NCBI GenBank assembly: GCA_016650435.1
Contig: JAENVT010000334.1
Location: 1-18,970 of the forward strand
Reading direction: 5' to 3'
Origin: Ilumatobacteraceae bacterium
GTDB taxonomy: Bacteria > Actinomycetota > Acidimicrobiia > Acidimicrobiales > Ilumatobacteraceae
DNA length: 18,970 bases
The notes under the pieces are model-generated. The model saw only the letters and a list, made by a program, of their open reading frames with translations. It searched no databases and was not told the DNA's origin. A program made the position numbers and the translations under genes. Every line of letters starts with the position of its first letter. Position 1 is the stretch's first letter. Shown here in pieces: positions 7,378 through 16,223 of this stretch.

Positions 7378-10300
7378 ATGGCGATGAGCGACACGTACGT
7401 CGACCGATCCGAGGCCTATCTCGCTGGCGATCGCCGTCGTGCGCTCGCTGAAGGTCGGGAGCTCAACGACCGGGTGTGGGGCGCAGCCCTGTTCGCCGAC
7501 GTATCGGGCTTCACACCACTCACCGAGGCGCTAGCCAACGAACTCGGCCCGCAGCGAGGCGCCGAGGAATTGACGCATCATCTGAACCGGGTGTTCCACG
7601 CAGTCATCGACGACGTCGATCGCTATGGCGGCGAGGTCATCTACTTCGGAGGCGACGCAATTACCTGCTGGCTCGACGGCGACGACGGCAGACGCGGGGC
7701 GGCATGTGGCTTGGCGATCCAGCGAACGATGTCGTCGGTTGGCACCATCCGCACACCTGCCGGTACCGAGGTCGTACTCGCCATCAAGGTGGCGGTCGCG
7801 GTGGGAGACGCCCGGCGCTTCGTCGTCGGCGACCCCTCGATCCAATTGATCGACGTGCTTGCCGGCAGGCTGATCGACGAGCTGGCCGACGCCGAGCACA
7901 TGGCCGAGAAGGGTGACGTCGTGCTGGCCCGCTCCGCGCTCAATTCGATCGGCGACCACGTGAACATCCGCGAGCACAGGCAAGCAACTGATCCCGACGA
8001 GAGCCATGACGAAGCAACGGTCGGTGTCCTCGGCGGTCTCCGGATCCACGTCGACGAGGCGGAGCCCGCGCCGCCATCGGCTGCACTCGGCGAGGCGTTG
8101 GTGCGACCATGGATCTTGCCGGCGGTGTACGACCGGCTCGTCACTGGCCGCGGCGAGTTCTTGGCCGAACTTCGTTCTGCGTATCCGATGTTCATTCGTT
8201 TCGGTGGGATCGACTACGACAACGATCCCGATGCCGTTCAAAAGCTCGACCACTTCACGCAACGTGTCCAGCAAGTGCTCTCCGAGTTCGGCGGCAACCT
8301 GTTGCACGTCATCCTTGGCGACAAAGGTGCATATCTGTGTGCAGTGTTCGGCACGCCGCATGCCCACGAAGATGACGCCTCGCGGGCCGCAACGGCAGCG
8401 ATCGAGTTGTTGACGTTGGACAGAGAAACGGCAGCGACGGATCTGCAAGTAGGGATCTCACATGGCCGGGTTCGCAGCGGCGCGTACGGCCATCCGATGC
8501 GTCGCACGTTCACGTGCCTGGGCGACGCGGTCAACCTGTCGGCGCGGCTGATGTCGCAGGCTCCTCCGGGTCACGCCTATCTCAGCGAAGAGGTGCACCA
8601 GGCGTTGAGTGAACGGGTCGAGTGTCAACTCGTCGGCGATATCACCGTCAAGGGCAAGGCTGATCCGGTGCGTGTCCTCAGCATCGTCGGGCTGCGGCGA
8701 GGTCTGACCAAGCGGGAGGTCAGATATCCGCTGCCGATGGTCGGCCGCGATGCCGAGATGGCAGCGCTTGCCCAATCGCTCGATGAGGTGCTCGGCGGTG
8801 CCGGACGAGTGGTGGGGATTGCAGCAGAGGCCGGCCGCGGCAAGTCCCGGCTGATTGCCGAAGTTGTGCGCAACCTCGTCACCCGGGGTGTCACGGTGGC
8901 GTGGGGCGAAGCGCAGAACTTCGGCCGCACCACCAGCTATCTCGTGTGGCGCGATGTTTGGCGAACCCTGCTCGAGATGGACGACGACGCCACCGAAGCC
9001 TCGCAAGCCCGAGACCTGACGCGTCGGCTCCGGACAATCTCCGGCGACTACGCCCGCCGCGGTCCATTGCTCGGGCCCGTCGTCGGCATCGGCATCGACG
9101 ACAACGACCTCACGCGCACGTTCGATGCCAAGCTACGCAAGACGTCGTTGGAGTCACTGCTCGTCGACCTGCTCCGAGCGCGTGCCGACAACGGCGCGCT
9201 CGCCATCGTGCTCGAGGACTGCCACTGGATCGACGCCCTCTCCCGGGATCTCCTCGAAGAACTCGTGCTCGCCTCTGCATCACTCCCAGTGCTGTTCGTG
9301 CTCGCCTATCGACCTGCGGACGCACCGGGCGGAGGGCTGGGACTCGATCGAATCCCATACTTCCAGGAGCTTCATCTCGCCGAGCTGGCGGCAAACGACG
9401 CCCAGCTGGTGCTGCAGGCCAAGCTGTCGCAATTGTTCGGTGAGTCCGTGCGTCCAGCCAGCGAGCTCGTCGACTTCGTGCTCGAGAGGGCGCAGGGCAA
9501 CCCGTTCTACCTCGAGGAGTTGATCAACTACGTGCACGGTCGCGGGATCGACCCGGCCGAGCCGGCTGCCTTCAGGCACCTCGATGTTCCCGACACCCTG
9601 TTCCGGCTGGTCCAGAGCCGCATCGACATGTTGGACGAAGGGCCGCGAACGGCGCTGAAGGTCGCGAGCGTCGTTGGGCGAGCGTTCGAAGCACCGTTCG
9701 TGCAGGGCGTGTACCCCGACCTCGGCTCGCTTGACGACGTCGAGGCGCGGTTCGAAGCAGCACGTCAGGCCGACATCTTGAGGATCGATCGCGTCGAGGA
9801 TCGGTCGTGGCTCTTCCGTCACGTCGTGGCCCGCGATGTGGCCTACGACAGCTTGCCGTTCGCGATGCGAGCGCACTTGCACGACCGTGTCGGCAGGTAC
9901 CTCGAATCAGAAGGGCCGCAAGCGATCGAGCGAAATCTCGATCTGCTCGCGTATCACTACTGGCTCGGCGAGGACGACGACAAAAAGCGCGAGTACGCAG
10001 TGCGCGCGGGAATTGCGGCTCAGTCGCGATACGCCAACGATGCTGCCGCCGACTACTTCCAACGCGCACTACCTCTGGTGCCCGACGTTGAACGGGCAGG
10101 TGTGCTGCGCCGGCTGGGGAAGGTGCTCGAACTTCGCGGCGGCTGGGCTGACGCTGAGGCGACATACACACAAGCGATCGAGCTGTCGCGTCGCCTGGGA
10201 GACGTGACAGAACAGGCCCGGGCGCACACCGATCTTGCCGAGACACTGCGCAAGCAAGGTCGATTCGAAGACGCCCGCCAACAGTTGATCCTTGCCGGCG

Positions 10301-11079
10301 AAATGTTCTCTGGCCACGGCGACGACGCCGGGCTCGGTTTGGTCCTGCACCTCGAAGGAACACTCGCGTCGCAACAAGGCCACTACGACGACGCACGTAC
10401 TTCCTACGAACGGAGCCTCGAGATCCGCGAACGACTCGGCGACAGGGCCAGCATCGGCGGCCTGCTCAGCAACCTCGGATTGGTCGCCGAGTGCGTAGGA
10501 GATCTCGAACTGGCGCGCACGATGAACGAGCGCGCCCTGGCGATGCGCGAGGAATTGGGGGATCGGTGGCCGATCTGCGTCTCTCAGAACAACCTCGGGA
10601 TGATCGCGCTGCTGCAACTCGATTTTGCTGTCGCACAGATGCGCTTTGAAGAATCCATGCGCCTCGCCATCGAGATCGGAGACCGATGGATGGTCGCGGT
10701 CGGCCATCACAATCTCGGCAATGCCAACCTCGGGCTCGGCGAGCCCGGCACGGCCGGGGATGAATTCCTCCAAGCCCTGCAGGCGTACGAGGACTATGGC
10801 GACCTCTGGTCGGTTGCGCTGTTGGTCGAGGACATGGTCTTGCTGGCTTTGGCCAAGAACGAGATCGTCCACGCCACCGAACTCGTCGGCGCTGCGGACG
10901 CCCTCCGATCCCGACTGGAGGCACCGCGACCTCCTGCGCTCGCGACAACGCTCGAGGCGGCGTTGGCCGCAGTTCGGCCGCGACTCGGTGTCGACGAATC
11001 CGCGGCGCACGAACGCGGACTCGAATTCGACGCGGCTGCGTTGGGAGCACTACTCAGAGAGGTCGGACGCTCCACGTAA
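7378..11079 (+). CDS. Soluble-adenylyl-cyclase-like protein: tandem class III cyclase domains, P-loop ATPase, TPR tail
   Basis: This 1233-residue cytosolic protein has no membrane segments. Cyclase domain 1 (about 35-190) carries both metal-binding aspartates, Asp41 in FADVSGF and Asp93 in YFGGDAI, but lacks the NxxxR catalytic pair (Asp167/Asp171 instead). Cyclase domain 2 (about 270-440) has Arg274 at the first metal position but keeps Asp315 (LGDKG) and the pair Asn386/Arg390 (DAVNLSAR). The two therefore complement each other into one active site, as C1/C2 do in mammalian soluble adenylyl cyclase. A P-loop domain follows, with AEAGRGKS (Lys489, first Gly replaced by Ala) and a Walker B-like LEDCHWID (Glu613/Asp614). 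TPR-like helices fill about 905-1170 (e.g. LSNLGLVAE, NNLGMIALL, HNLGNANLG). The likely product is cAMP; cGMP is not excluded. Start: ATG 7378 with AGGTGA 5 nt upstream. It is divergent from MarR and followed at 91 nt by the secreted peptidase. Confidence 0.87.
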   Translation: MAMSDTYVDRSEAYLAGDRRRALAEGRELNDRVWGAALFADVSGFTPLTEALANELGPQRGAEELTHHLNRVFHAVIDDVDRYGGEVIYFGGDAITCWLDGDDGRRGAACGLAIQRTMSSVGTIRTPAGTEVVLAIKVAVAVGDARRFVVGDPSIQLIDVLAGRLIDELADAEHMAEKGDVVLARSALNSIGDHVNIREHRQATDPDESHDEATVGVLGGLRIHVDEAEPAPPSAALGEALVRPWILPAVYDRLVTGRGEFLAELRSAYPMFIRFGGIDYDNDPDAVQKLDHFTQRVQQVLSEFGGNLLHVILGDKGAYLCAVFGTPHAHEDDASRAATAAIELLTLDRETAATDLQVGISHGRVRSGAYGHPMRRTFTCLGDAVNLSARLMSQAPPGHAYLSEEVHQALSERVECQLVGDITVKGKADPVRVLSIVGLRRGLTKREVRYPLPMVGRDAEMAALAQSLDEVLGGAGRVVGIAAEAGRGKSRLIAEVVRNLVTRGVTVAWGEAQNFGRTTSYLVWRDVWRTLLEMDDDATEASQARDLTRRLRTISGDYARRGPLLGPVVGIGIDDNDLTRTFDAKLRKTSLESLLVDLLRARADNGALAIVLEDCHWIDALSRDLLEELVLASASLPVLFVLAYRPADAPGGGLGLDRIPYFQELHLAELAANDAQLVLQAKLSQLFGESVRPASELVDFVLERAQGNPFYLEELINYVHGRGIDPAEPAAFRHLDVPDTLFRLVQSRIDMLDEGPRTALKVASVVGRAFEAPFVQGVYPDLGSLDDVEARFEAARQADILRIDRVEDRSWLFRHVVARDVAYDSLPFAMRAHLHDRVGRYLESEGPQAIERNLDLLAYHYWLGEDDDKKREYAVRAGIAAQSRYANDAAADYFQRALPLVPDVERAGVLRRLGKVLELRGGWADAEATYTQAIELSRRLGDVTEQARAHTDLAETLRKQGRFEDARQQLILAGEMFSGHGDDAGLGLVLHLEGTLASQQGHYDDARTSYERSLEIRERLGDRASIGGLLSNLGLVAECVGDLELARTMNERALAMREELGDRWPICVSQNNLGMIALLQLDFAVAQMRFEESMRLAIEIGDRWMVAVGHHNLGNANLGLGEPGTAGDEFLQALQAYEDYGDLWSVALLVEDMVLLALAKNEIVHATELVGAADALRSRLEAPRPPALATTLEAALAAVRPRLGVDESAAHERGLEFDAAALGALLREVGRST

Positions 11080-11160
11080 TCGCTTGCGTCCTGTACCGAT
11101 TAGCGTTCTGGCCGTTCATGGGGATGGATGCGATGGTGTGTTCTCTCCTTGACGCCGATC

Positions 11161-11166
11161 GAGGAG
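11161..11166 (+). promoter_or_regulatory. Ribosome binding site deciding the C25-like peptidase start
   Basis: GAGGAG followed by ATC and then ATG 11170. The frame is open back to 11128, but only the 11170 start puts a signal peptide at the N-terminus. Confidence 0.5.
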
Positions 11167-11169
11167 ATC

Positions 11170-14100
11170 ATGCGCAACCAACCGTCTCGCCGCACTTCCC
11201 TACGGGGCCTTCACCTCGCGCTCGTCGCGTCGCTGTTGGCGCTTGTCACGCCCGTCATCGGAACGTCAGATGTTGCGAGTGCCGCAACGCCCACTCCATG
11301 GACGGCGAGCGGCCCCGCCAACTTCACGACTAACTCTGATGGCTTGGTCACCCCTGCACAGATGACCTACAACCTCCTCGACAATCCGCTTGGCACGCGG
11401 TTCACGGACAAGACGTGGACGTTTCAAACCACTGCGGTCGGCGATTCCACCGAGGTCGTGCCTTACACCTACACCGGCTTTCACGCCTACTTCGCGGTGA
11501 GGGTTCACCTTGACGCCTTCGTCATCCACAACGGCATCACCACCACAAACCTGGTTACCGGCGGGCCTGTCAACTGCTGCACGCCCCCTTCGGGCGGGTT
11601 CACCTATTCGGGCAACCATTCTTTCGTCGTGGCTGATGGTGACACCTACGGGTTCACGCTCGGCGGCGTCAACTACGACTCCAACCCAAGCTTCTACGGC
11701 ACCCTGACGCTCGCGCCGCCGCCTACGTCGCCGTTCACGGATCCCGCTGCGGTGGCCGCGAACACCTCATGGACCACGGCGGCTCCGCTCACAGGGGCCG
11801 GCGTCGACGGCACGCTGACGCAAGCCGGTGAGGTCCGCTGGTTCAAGTTCCCCATCCAGCCCGACAGCCAAGTGCAGGTCGACCTCAGCCACCTGGATCA
11901 GAACTTCGACCTCACCATGTTCCGCGACATCGGTCAGACCTTCTCGACGCTGACGTCGACCCAAGACCTCACCAAGCTGAGTGCGCAGTTCGCCGGTGAC
12001 GTGTTCAGCCCGTCGGTCTACTCACCCTCCGTCTACAGCCCGTCGGTCTACTCACCCTCCGTCTACTCGCCCTCGGTGTATTCGCCGTCCGTCTACAGCC
12101 CATCCGTGTACAGCCCGTCGGTCTACTCACCCTCCGTCTACAGCCCGTCGGTCTACTCGCCGTCCGTCTACTCACCGTCGGTCTACTCACCATCGGTCTA
12201 CAGCCCATCCGTGTACTCCCCGTCGGCTGCCTTCGTGCAGGCGTTCTCCAGCGCGCAGACGCGCAGCCTCATCGGCGTGTCGGCCAACGAAAACGCGGCC
12301 GCCGAATCCATTCGCACCGCGACGTGGAACAACACGGGCGATTTCTACGTACGCGTGCAAGGTCGCAACGGCGCGTTCTCGGCTACACCGTTCCACCTTG
12401 GATTGACAACGACCGGCGGGGAGTGCTCGGCCCCGCTCGACTCGTACAGTGCCCTGCCCACGATCGTCGGCACACCCGGTGCCAAACAAACGGTCATCCT
12501 CACCGACAGTTCGCGGTTCACCCCGCCGGCACCGGCACTGGTCACAAGGCTCCAGCAGTTGGAGCCCACGACCGGCGGCAAAGTCATCGACCTCAGCGGC
12601 AGTGCGCGCATCAATGCCCTGAACCTGCAGGCCGACCTCAACAAGGCCTGCCCATACGCGAAGAACCTCGTTGCCGAGGCCATTCGCGACGTCGTCAACT
12701 CGTATCGCGACAACAGCAACACACTGAAGTACGTCGTCCTGGCCGGCGGCGACTCCATCATCCCGTTCTTCAGATATGCCGACTCGGCGGGCATCGGACC
12801 GGAGTCCGACTTCGTCCCGCCCGCGCTCGACGCCAGTGCGTCGCAAGCGAGCTTGCGGCGCAACTACGTGCTCGGGCAGGACGCCTACGGCGCTCTCTCC
12901 GACCTGAACGTGAAAGGCGCGGTGATACCCGTCCCCGATCTCGCAGTCGGAAGACTGGTCGAAACGCCCACTGAGATCGGCGGCATGGTCGACGCATACC
13001 TCGGGCTCGGCCCGGCCGGTGTCTTGCCGCAGCCAACCTCGTCGTTGGTCACCGGTTACGACTTCCTCACGAGCGCGGCCAATTCCGTGCAGACCGACTT
13101 CGCCGCCGGTCTGGGCCCGACCGGACGTGCCGACTCGCTGATCACCGACCAAGGCGTCCCGACAACTCTCACGACGCTCGGAGCGCCAAGCCACGATCGC
13201 TCGTGGACCGCCGGCGATCTCTCCAACTCGCTGCTCGGCTCGCATCACGACCTGGTGTTCCTGGCAGGCCACTTCAGCGCCAACAGCGCGCTCGCCGCCG
13301 ACTACCAGACCAGCCTGTCGACACTTGATCTCGATGCCCATCCCAATTTGCTGACCAACTCGTTGGTGATCAGCGCCGGCTGCCACGCGGGATACAACCT
13401 GCTCGACGACGAGGCCGATCTGGCGCGCACGGTTGGGCTCGACTGGCCCGAAGCCATGGCCAGGCAGCGCGCCACCTTGATCGCCGGCACCGGCTATCAA
13501 TACGCCGATACTGACTTCGTCGCCTACAGCGCCAAGCTGTACACCCTGCTGGCGACCGAGTTGCGCAGCGGCTCGGGCGCGGTCCCCCTCGGCCAGGCCT
13601 TGGTCAACGCCAAGCAGGACTACCTCGCCAGCGTCTCCACCCTGGGTGGCATCGACCAAAAGGCGTTGATCGAATCAACGCTCTACGGCCTGCCGATGAC
13701 GGGCGTCAACCTTCCCGCGGGTCGCACGACAGACCCGGGGAACGGCGCGGGCATCGCGCCGACCTCGATCACGAGCAAGCCCGGCGTGGAGCTCGGTCTG
13801 AAGTCTGCACCGCTGACCCTTACTCCAACCCTCACACCGCCGCCTTCCCCGCTGAGGCAAGTTCTCGACACCAACTTGGCCCCGGTGGTTCCTACGGCCT
13901 ACTTCAACTGGTTCACCGGTCGCGACGGCGTTCAGTCTGCGCCGGCCCTGCCGGCTCTTCCCAAACAGATCGACGACGTGACAAGCACCACGGGAGAAGT
14001 ACTGCGCGGCGTGGGCTTCACCAGCGGCGCTTACACCGACGCACATGGCGTCACCCCGTTGACGGGCGCACCCACGACCGAACAGAACGGCATACACACC

Positions 14101-16212
14101 AGCTTCGTCTCGCCGGTCTTCTACCCGCAGAAGCTCGCCACCGTCAACTACTTCGGCGCCCTCGATGCCAACGGCGCCGATGGTCGCACGAAGTTGATCA
14201 CGACGCCCGTGCAGTACAGGTCGGAGCCGAACACGACGACCGACACCGAGCGCAAGTATTCGCAACTCGGCTTGGAGTTGTTCTACAGCAGCAACACCCA
14301 GACCTACGGCAACAACACGCCGTCGCTCGCGGCGCCGCCGTCGATCTCGGGGGTGAGCGATGCTCTGGCCACAAACGCGGTGACCGTCAGCGCACACGTC
14401 ACCGGCGACCTGTCTGCTGGCATTCAAAAGGCGTGGGTGACCTACACCGGCGAGGCCGGGCCATTGCACGGCTCATGGCAGTCGGCCCCTCTCGTGCAGG
14501 ACCCCGTCGACTCGACATTGTGGACCGGCACGATCCCGCTGGCGAGTGATCAGTTGGCGTCCGACGTGCGGTACATCGTGCAGGCGGTCAACGGCGTCGG
14601 CCTGGTCGGCCTCGACAACAACCTCGGCGACGGTTACACCCCGGGCGTGCCGGTTGGCGTCGTCATCCCGCCGGCCATACCGACGACAACGAGTCTTGAT
14701 CTCGTCAACCCGAGCAGCGCCGTTTCCGGCACGACCGTCACCGTTGCAGCGACGACGAATGCGCCGGCGGGTAGCACCATCACGTTCGCTCTCGGCACCG
14801 CGTCGATCGACGCATCGACAACTGCCAGCGGGCGAGCAAGCGCGACGTTGCCGCTGCAAGATGCGGTCGGCACCTACACCCTGTCGGCTTCGTACGGCGG
14901 CGACTCGACACACAGAGCCTCGGCGGACACACATTCTTTCGGCGTCACCAAGGTGGGAACCGCGTTGACGCTCTCCGCAGCGACGGCCACGACCGTCAGC
15001 GCCGTCCTCTCGCGCACCGCACCGAGCATCCCGTTGCCGCAGCAGACGGTCTACTTCTCGGTGACCGGTCCGGCCACGAGCCCGGTCACCCGACTCTTCA
15101 CCGCCAGCACCGATCCACAAGGACGGGCCCAACTCCCAACGGGCACGCTGGCAGACGGCACCTACACGGTCTCGGCAGAGTTCCGCGGCACACCATCGAC
15201 GTTCCTGTCGAGCACTCCGGTCGCACCCGTGGTCTTCACGCTCGACTCCACCGGGCCTGCCCTGACTGTCCTGAAGCTGACTCCCGCGTCGATCGTCCTG
15301 GGTACCACGACGAAGCTCACGGCTTTGGTTGCCGACCCGAGAGCCGTGTCGCGCGTCGAGTACTTCGTCGGCACCGACCCCGGTGTCGGCCTCGCTACGT
15401 CAGCAACCGTCACGGCAGGTGCCCTCGCGGCGACCTTCGGCGCGACGTTGCCGGTCGGCAGCTACACCGTGGGGGTCCGCGCCCGCGACGGCTTGGGCAA
15501 CTGGTCGGCAACCTCGACCACGACGTTGACCGTGACGCAGATCGGTGTGTCGTTCAGCACCAGCGCCAACAGATCGGGAGCCGTCGATTTCGCTGGTGCG
15601 ACAGTCTCTGGCAACATCGCCGTGTTCGCTACCCCGGCTGCGAACACAAGTCGTGTTGCGATCGTCGGGTTCTACATCGACGATCCCAATCGAACTAGCC
15701 TGCCGTACTGGGTGCAGTTGCTCAGTCCCTACGACCTCGGCGGGACGTTGAAGAACGGCACGGCCAACCTGTTCGACACGCGACTGCTGCCCAACGGGAC
15801 ACACACGCTGACGCTCGAAGTCCTTCGGTTGAACGGCGCCCTCGAACGACGAACCGTGTCGTTCACCGTCAGCAACCCGGCACCAACGGTGACTCAGAAA
15901 CTCCAGGTCAGCAGCAGTGCAACGCGTAGCAGCGCGGCCGATCTCAACGGGCGTACGCTCACCGGCTCGGTCGCTATTTTCGTTACACCGACGACCTCGG
16001 TGAAGTCGGTTGAGTTCTGGCTGGACAAGGTCACTCTCGTGCCGCGCTCCACCGACTCGGCAGCTCAGTTCGACTTCAATGGCACGGCCAACAACGGACA
16101 GGCGGTGTTGTTCAACGTTGGCACCTTGGCCGCCGGTTCCCACCGGGTCTTTGCTCGCATCACCTACAGCAACGGAACGACCGCGGTCATTTCGAGCACG
16201 TTCACGAAATAG
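11170..16212 (+). CDS. Large secreted gingipain-like (C25, clan CD) cysteine peptidase with SPSVY repeats and Ig-like modules
   Basis: 1680 residues. The signal peptide (about 1-38) has SRRTSLRG and a hydrophobic core ending near ASAA; Sec is likely, Tat possible. Residues 40-185 form an unassigned beta-rich domain. Residues 197-414 resemble a bacterial pre-peptidase (PPC) domain: EVRWFKFPIQ, FDLTMF, then TGDFYVRVQGRNG. It is interrupted at 280-349 by fourteen SPSVY repeats. The peptidase domain (about 440-850) shows YVVLAGGDSIIPFF, DLAVGRLVE, His701 in VFLAGHF and Cys738 in VISAGCHAGY, a plausible clan CD His/Cys dyad 37 residues apart. Residues 850-1165 are unassigned. Ig-like modules follow (about 1172-1450), then two homologous modules of about 105 residues (1458-1568, 1576-1680). 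There is no C-terminal anchor, LPXTG or membrane helix, so the protein is probably released or held by its Ig modules. It ends 11 bp from the converging ABC gene. Fold-level call; substrate unknown. Confidence 0.8.
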   Translation: MRNQPSRRTSLRGLHLALVASLLALVTPVIGTSDVASAATPTPWTASGPANFTTNSDGLVTPAQMTYNLLDNPLGTRFTDKTWTFQTTAVGDSTEVVPYTYTGFHAYFAVRVHLDAFVIHNGITTTNLVTGGPVNCCTPPSGGFTYSGNHSFVVADGDTYGFTLGGVNYDSNPSFYGTLTLAPPPTSPFTDPAAVAANTSWTTAAPLTGAGVDGTLTQAGEVRWFKFPIQPDSQVQVDLSHLDQNFDLTMFRDIGQTFSTLTSTQDLTKLSAQFAGDVFSPSVYSPSVYSPSVYSPSVYSPSVYSPSVYSPSVYSPSVYSPSVYSPSVYSPSVYSPSVYSPSVYSPSVYSPSAAFVQAFSSAQTRSLIGVSANENAAAESIRTATWNNTGDFYVRVQGRNGAFSATPFHLGLTTTGGECSAPLDSYSALPTIVGTPGAKQTVILTDSSRFTPPAPALVTRLQQLEPTTGGKVIDLSGSARINALNLQADLNKACPYAKNLVAEAIRDVVNSYRDNSNTLKYVVLAGGDSIIPFFRYADSAGIGPESDFVPPALDASASQASLRRNYVLGQDAYGALSDLNVKGAVIPVPDLAVGRLVETPTEIGGMVDAYLGLGPAGVLPQPTSSLVTGYDFLTSAANSVQTDFAAGLGPTGRADSLITDQGVPTTLTTLGAPSHDRSWTAGDLSNSLLGSHHDLVFLAGHFSANSALAADYQTSLSTLDLDAHPNLLTNSLVISAGCHAGYNLLDDEADLARTVGLDWPEAMARQRATLIAGTGYQYADTDFVAYSAKLYTLLATELRSGSGAVPLGQALVNAKQDYLASVSTLGGIDQKALIESTLYGLPMTGVNLPAGRTTDPGNGAGIAPTSITSKPGVELGLKSAPLTLTPTLTPPPSPLRQVLDTNLAPVVPTAYFNWFTGRDGVQSAPALPALPKQIDDVTSTTGEVLRGVGFTSGAYTDAHGVTPLTGAPTTEQNGIHTSFVSPVFYPQKLATVNYFGALDANGADGRTKLITTPVQYRSEPNTTTDTERKYSQLGLELFYSSNTQTYGNNTPSLAAPPSISGVSDALATNAVTVSAHVTGDLSAGIQKAWVTYTGEAGPLHGSWQSAPLVQDPVDSTLWTGTIPLASDQLASDVRYIVQAVNGVGLVGLDNNLGDGYTPGVPVGVVIPPAIPTTTSLDLVNPSSAVSGTTVTVAATTNAPAGSTITFALGTASIDASTTASGRASATLPLQDAVGTYTLSASYGGDSTHRASADTHSFGVTKVGTALTLSAATATTVSAVLSRTAPSIPLPQQTVYFSVTGPATSPVTRLFTASTDPQGRAQLPTGTLADGTYTVSAEFRGTPSTFLSSTPVAPVVFTLDSTGPALTVLKLTPASIVLGTTTKLTALVADPRAVSRVEYFVGTDPGVGLATSATVTAGALAATFGATLPVGSYTVGVRARDGLGNWSATSTTTLTVTQIGVSFSTSANRSGAVDFAGATVSGNIAVFATPAANTSRVAIVGFYIDDPNRTSLPYWVQLLSPYDLGGTLKNGTANLFDTRLLPNGTHTLTLEVLRLNGALERRTVSFTVSNPAPTVTQKLQVSSSATRSSAADLNGRTLTGSVAIFVTPTTSVKSVEFWLDKVTLVPRSTDSAAQFDFNGTANNGQAVLFNVGTLAAGSHRVFARITYSNGTTAVISSTFTK
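12007..12216 (+). repeat. Fourteen 15-bp tandem units encoding (Ser-Pro-Ser-Val-Tyr)x14
   Basis: Fourteen in-frame 15-bp units follow GTGTTC directly; a degenerate fifteenth (SPSAA) follows at 12217. Protein identity is absolute across the units, but the DNA differs by synonymous changes. The first serine is AGC in units 1, 3, 7, 8, 10 and 14 and TCN in the others. Units 1-2, 3-4 and 8-9 share an identical 30-bp sequence, suggesting past duplication in pairs. The array is coding and interrupts the PPC-like domain of the peptidase. Confidence 0.95.
15541..16209 (+). repeat. Two homologous C-terminal modules in the secreted peptidase
   Basis: At the protein level, residues 1458-1568 and 1576-1680 share the same order of motifs. 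SANRSGAVDFAGATVSGNIAVF aligns with SATRSSAADLNGRTLTGSVAIF at the start. FYIDD aligns with FWLDK in the middle, and GTANLFDTRLLPNGTH with GQAVLFNVGTLAAGSH near the end. They look like a duplicated beta-sandwich that may bind carbohydrate or serve as a spacer; the function is not shown by the sequence. Confidence 0.65.
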
Positions 16213-16223
16213 CCCATATCGAG

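Noticed and set aside
12007..12216. CRISPR-like or satellite repeat
   Set aside because: Units are 15 bp with no spacers, perfectly in frame and protein-conserved; it is a coding pentapeptide repeat.
12187..13659. 490-residue open frame antisense to the C25-like peptidase
   Set aside because: A GC-driven shadow: low-complexity composition, no recognisable domain, while the plus strand holds coherent peptidase motifs.
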